A stretch of DNA of 64,000 bases from Bacillus badius NBRC 15713 (GTDB lineage: Bacteria > Bacillota > Bacilli > Bacillales > Domibacillaceae): positions 62,001 through 126,000 of the forward strand of contig NZ_BCVF01000002.1 in assembly GCF_001591605.1 (NCBI RefSeq), read 5' to 3'. The notes under the pieces were generated by a model, which was not told the DNA's origin, did no database searches, and saw only the letters and a list, made by a program, of their open reading frames with translations. Numbering within the stretch: the stretch's first letter is position 1; each line of letters begins with the position of its first letter. Positions 60,737 through 64,000 of the stretch are shown in pieces. The translations under genes and the position numbers were made by a program.

Positions 60737-61519
60737 ATGATGCCAGCTTTTTTTATCGCCCATGGCGCACCGCTTTTAGCTATTGAAACGAATGAATATA
60801 CACAGTTTTTACAGAGACTGGGCCAAACGTTGCCGCGCCCGAAAGCGATTATTTTATTTTCAGCGCATTGGGAGTCAACTGTACAAAAAATAAGCGATGT
60901 AAAGCAATATCGGACAATATATGATTTCGGCGGTTTTCCGGAGGCTTTGTACCAAATTGAGTATCCAGCCCAAGGGGATCATCAAACGGTAAAAGAAATT
61001 CAGGAAGCATTTGAGGAGCAGCATGTCTCTTATGAAATAGAAAAAAACAGAGGATTAGACCATGGAGCCTGGGTCGTGCTGCGCCTGCTTTATCCAGATG
61101 CCGATATTCCGGTCATTGCGATGTCGGTGAATCCGCATCTGGCACCAGAAGAGCAGTATAAGATCGGCCAGTCTTTATCCAAGCTCAGAGAAAAAGGCCT
61201 ATTGATTATCGGAAGCGGGGGAACGGTGCACAATTTAGGTGCTGTGAAAATGGCCGGGAATGATGGGAATATCGATGAATGGGCCCTGCGTTTTGATGAG
61301 TGGCTCGCCCGCTGCTTGACGAATTGGGATGTAGAATCACTTTTTCATTACAGCAGGCTGGCGCCGGCCGCAGATCTAGCGGTGCCGCCGTACGGAAAAG
61401 AGCATTTTATTCCGATCTTTTACGCGATGGGGGCGGCAGATAATGAACCGAAAGCCCAACTTATGCATCGCAGTTATCGATATGGAAATTTAAGTCACAG
61501 CGTATGGCAATTTGGATAA
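60737..61519 (+). CDS. DODA-type extradiol ring-cleavage dioxygenase (YgiD family)
   Basis: 260 residues (ATG 60737 or 60740, GAGGAGGGG upstream). The LigB-like fold has metal-binding His9 (FIAHGAP), His44 (SAHWES) and His166 (GTVHN), plus His109 in LDHGAWV. YgiD/DODA proteins open catechol-type rings such as DOPA using a divalent metal. The substrate is unproven. It lies 25 bases before doxX and is divergent from the XRE-cupin gene, a possible regulator. Confidence 0.82.
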   Translation: MMPAFFIAHGAPLLAIETNEYTQFLQRLGQTLPRPKAIILFSAHWESTVQKISDVKQYRTIYDFGGFPEALYQIEYPAQGDHQTVKEIQEAFEEQHVSYEIEKNRGLDHGAWVVLRLLYPDADIPVIAMSVNPHLAPEEQYKIGQSLSKLREKGLLIIGSGGTVHNLGAVKMAGNDGNIDEWALRFDEWLARCLTNWDVESLFHYSRLAPAADLAVPPYGKEHFIPIFYAMGAADNEPKAQLMHRSYRYGNLSHSVWQFG

Positions 61520-61544
61520 GAAATTTGATTAGGAGGAAGAAAAA

Positions 61545-61955
61545 ATGAATAGAAAATATGAATGGAGCGCACTTATATTGCGTGTAGTATTAGGGGTTTC
61601 TTTTTTTGTGCATGGACTGGCAAAATTCCAAGGAGGTCTGGAGAATAGTGCCGGATGGTTTGACAGCATTGGATTGCCTGGATTTTTAGCTTACGGAGTC
61701 GCCTTTTTAGAGGCGGCTGGAGGCATCGCTTTAGTGATCGGTTTAGGCACTAAAGTCCTTTCGGCTCTTTTCGCTTTGCTGATGATAGGGGCCATGGTGA
61801 AGGTAAAATTGGCGGCCGGCTTTTTAGGAGATGGCCAGTCGGCCGGATATGAGTTAGATCTCGCGTTTCTGGCTATGGCCGTGTCTCTTGTTTTAACAGG
61901 AAGCAAGCTGTATTCAGTGGATAGCCTTCTTTTTGGAAGAAGCGGCTCTAACTAA
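61545..61955 (+). CDS. DoxX family membrane protein
   Basis: 136 residues with four hydrophobic helices. LRVVLGVSFFVHGLAKFQGG, a GFLAYGVAFLEAAGGIALVI segment and a Gly-rich loop are typical of DoxX. These small proteins associate with oxygenases or redox chains, which fits its place directly after the dioxygenase gene. A terminator follows. Confidence 0.85.
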   Translation: MNRKYEWSALILRVVLGVSFFVHGLAKFQGGLENSAGWFDSIGLPGFLAYGVAFLEAAGGIALVIGLGTKVLSALFALLMIGAMVKVKLAAGFLGDGQSAGYELDLAFLAMAVSLVLTGSKLYSVDSLLFGRSGSN

Positions 61956-61974
61956 GTTTCATAGCAAAGGTGAA

Positions 61975-62004
61975 AAGGGAGTGCAGATGCACTTCCTTTT
62001 TTTG
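61975..62004 (+). terminator. Intrinsic terminator after doxX
   Basis: AAGGGAGTGC and GCACTTCCTTTTTTT arms. Confidence 0.85.
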
Positions 62005-62118
62005 TGCGTTAACAACTAATCAGCCGAATCATTGAGGAGAAAATTCCTTAAAAACTGCACAAATTTTTGTTATTTATTCAGTATGATAGAGATAGTAACT
62101 GGAAAAGCGGTGGTGTCA

Positions 62119-63495
62119 ATGAACAAAATTACTTTGAAGTTGGGTCTCTGGTTCTTTTTTGTCATGTTGATGATTCAAGTCTGCCTGTTTTTTGTTTTGC
62201 ATACCGGTCTCGTGGAAAGCAGGGTGGAAGAAGAGCTGGATGCTTTGCTTGCGAGGGGGAATAGTCATAGGGAAGTACTGGAGGATTCGTTTCACGCTGA
62301 AACGCTGCATCATATTGCTTTAATGGAATTGAAAGCTGATACCGAAGTGATTATTACAGATGACGCTCAAAAAATTCTGATCAGCTCTTCCAAAGTGGAC
62401 GCAGGAGAGAAAAAGATTGTCTCGAAAAAGCTGAAGGATATTCCTCGCGGCGGCATGATTCTCGAAAGCCGCTGGAAAAACGAAAAATATATTTCTACCG
62501 TCAGCCCTTATACAGCCGGCGAAAATCAGAGCGGCTATGTGTATATGTTTAAAAGCACAGATCAAATCCAGCAGCTGATTTCGAAATTAAACCAGCACCT
62601 TCTATTTGCTGCTGCTGTCATGTTCATCTTATTAATTATAACGAATCTGTTTCTTTCAAAGGCTTTAACAACTCCCCTTATTCAAATGAAGCAAGCGACA
62701 GAAAAGCTGAGCAAAGGTGATTTTTCGGTTCAGCTGCCGGACAGGGGGGACGATGAATTGGGAGAGCTGTCACGATCTATCACGATTCTTGCTCAAGACT
62801 TAAAGCGTTTAAAAGAGCAAAGAAATGAGTTTTTATCCAGCATTTCTCATGAATTGCGCACGCCTTTGACTTATATAAAGGGCTACGCAGACGTCGCGCG
62901 AAGAAAGAGCATAGAGGAAGCAGATCGGGAGCATTATCTTCAAATTATTTATGAAGAATCAGAGCGGCTATCTGCTATGATGAAGGATTTGTTCGACCTG
63001 GCTAAACTAGACCGCCATGCCTTTATTATCCAACGGACGAACATACACCTTTCTTCTTATTTAGCAACAGTGTATGAAAAAATGATGCCGGCTTTTCAAG
63101 AAAAAGAAATAAGGCTTGATATGAACTGTGACGAAACACTGTATGTCATGGTTGATCCTGTGAGGTTCGAACAAATTCTCTTTAATTTATTGGATAATGC
63201 GATTAAATACTCGGATCCGCATACGAAAACAAGTGTTATTGCCCAGCAGGAAAAGGGGGAAGTGTTCATCGCCATCCGAGATGAAGGGGCCGGTATCCCG
63301 CAGGAAGATCTTCCTTTTGTTTTTGATCGTTTTTACCGGGTGGACAAATCCCGCTCAAGACATTTAGGGGGGACGGGCCTAGGACTGTCGATTGTGAAAG
63401 AACTAGTGGAGGCGCATGGGGGCAGGATAGAGGTGAAAAGTGAAAGGAATAAAGGAACTGCATTTGTGATTTGGCTGAAGGAGGAAAAAGAGTGA
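62119..63495 (+). CDS. Membrane sensor histidine kinase
   Basis: 458 residues from ATG 62119; the frame is open upstream to 62032. Two membrane helices (about 8-28 and 160-180) flank an extracellular sensor of about 130 residues. HAMP follows (about 181-232), then HisKA with SSISHELRTPLTYIKGY (His244) and HATPase with LLDNAIKYSD, DEGAGI, and GTGLGLSIVK. It is an intact EnvZ/PhoR-type kinase. It overlaps the response regulator gene by 4 bases, with the kinase first, an order less common than regulator first. Confidence 0.87.
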   Translation: MNKITLKLGLWFFFVMLMIQVCLFFVLHTGLVESRVEEELDALLARGNSHREVLEDSFHAETLHHIALMELKADTEVIITDDAQKILISSSKVDAGEKKIVSKKLKDIPRGGMILESRWKNEKYISTVSPYTAGENQSGYVYMFKSTDQIQQLISKLNQHLLFAAAVMFILLIITNLFLSKALTTPLIQMKQATEKLSKGDFSVQLPDRGDDELGELSRSITILAQDLKRLKEQRNEFLSSISHELRTPLTYIKGYADVARRKSIEEADREHYLQIIYEESERLSAMMKDLFDLAKLDRHAFIIQRTNIHLSSYLATVYEKMMPAFQEKEIRLDMNCDETLYVMVDPVRFEQILFNLLDNAIKYSDPHTKTSVIAQQEKGEVFIAIRDEGAGIPQEDLPFVFDRFYRVDKSRSRHLGGTGLGLSIVKELVEAHGGRIEVKSERNKGTAFVIWLKEEKE

Positions 63496-64000
63496 AGACT
63501 ATACTGCTTGTAGATGATGAAGTGCGGATGCTTGATTTGTTAAAGATCTATTTATCACCAAGCTATCATTGCGTCAAAGCAAGCTCAGGCAGAGAAGCGA
63601 TTGCTCATATGAAACACAATGGAGCAGATTTAATTTTATTAGATATTATGATGCCTGAACTAGACGGATGGGAAACATGCCGGCGGATTAGAGAGTTTTC
63701 CGATGTGCCGATCATTATGCTGACGGCTAGAAATGAAAAAACAGATGTAGTAAAAGGATTGAAAACAGGGGCGGATGATTATATCACAAAACCATTTGAT
63801 GAGGCAGAATTGCTTGCAAGAATTCAAACGATTCTCAGAAGGGTCAAAAGTGCACAGCAAGAGCAAATGGAATGCGACGGGCTGTTATGGGATGGAGAGG
63901 CTCATGAGCTTATCTACCAGGGGGAAACCATTCAGGTCACCCCAAAAGAATTTTCTTTGCTCGGGCTATTGCTCCGCAACCAGAATAAAGTATTTTCCCG
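63492..64000 (+). CDS. OmpR/PhoB-family response regulator (3-prime end beyond the window)
   Basis: It starts with GTG 63492 (AAGGAGG upstream) inside the kinase stop region. The receiver domain has the Asp8-Asp9 acidic pair, phosphoacceptor Asp51 (LLDIMMPELDGW), MLTAR and ITKPF. The beginning of the winged-helix output domain (TPKEFSLLGLLLRNQNKVFS) runs off the window at 64000. It pairs with the adjacent kinase. The targets are unknown. Confidence 0.9.
   Translation, partial: MKTILLVDDEVRMLDLLKIYLSPSYHCVKASSGREAIAHMKHNGADLILLDIMMPELDGWETCRRIREFSDVPIIMLTARNEKTDVVKGLKTGADDYITKPFDEAELLARIQTILRRVKSAQQEQMECDGLLWDGEAHELIYQGETIQVTPKEFSLLGLLLRNQNKVFS

Overview
The window reads as chromosomal DNA of a spore-forming, low-to-mid GC Firmicute of the family Bacillaceae. 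The evidence is a set of recognisable Bacillus-type genes (csbB/gtcA/yfhO, pdaC, yqxD, yqhV, a Spo0M relative, fosB, a ydjM relative, yflT), strong AGGAGG ribosome-binding sites with frequent TTG and GTG starts, Bacillus-like sigma-A and sigma-B promoters, a LexA box, a cre box and many hairpin-plus-T-tract terminators. No rRNA, tRNA, CRISPR array, complete insertion sequence or prophage was seen. The species cannot be named from the sequence alone. Similarities were judged by eye, with no database search.

Layout. 1-5000: a truncated gene, a short possible RNA, a YflT-type stress gene and a three-gene operon (csbB-gtcA-yfhO, minus strand) for cell-wall polymer glycosylation, with sigma-B-like promoters. 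5100-16500: surface and cell-wall functions (beta-helix protein, CapA-like protein, two polysaccharide deacetylases), a nitronate monooxygenase, a CrtI-like oxidoreductase, a pyridoxal-kinase-like protein and two decayed gene fragments. 16900-26800: a PAS histidine kinase, YqxD, a NitT/TauT-type ABC importer, an SDR, a secreted M28 aminopeptidase with a cre site, a ferredoxin, a GFGRPF-repeat protein and an MDR oxidoreductase.

26800-33400: a complete molybdenum-cofactor set (moeA, mobB, moeB, moaC, moaE, moaD, mobA, moaA, moaB) with an unexplained structured leader before moeB. 33400-40000: a signalling block of PAS-GGDEF-EAL, a globin-coupled chemoreceptor-type transducer with a C-terminal CZB domain, and MASE3-GGDEF-EAL. 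The last has a degenerate GGDEF motif, so the block probably joins oxygen/redox sensing to c-di-GMP turnover. 40000-48000: an amidohydrolase, a possible di-heme membrane protein, a LysR/AbrB-permease divergent pair and several small proteins, including SunI/YnzG-like ones.

47950-51700: class I ribonucleotide reductase genes behind two NrdR-like boxes, a cobalamin riboswitch and a riboswitch terminator. This predicts that the B12-independent enzyme is shut off when B12 is present, presumably because a B12-dependent class II enzyme exists elsewhere. 51800-64000: a CoA-transferase, a GDSL hydrolase, an NlpC/P60 protein that has lost all three catalytic residues, yqhV, fosB, a dipeptidase/DUF819-transporter pair flanked by two XRE-cupin regulators, a DODA dioxygenase/DoxX pair and a histidine kinase/response regulator pair cut by the window edge.
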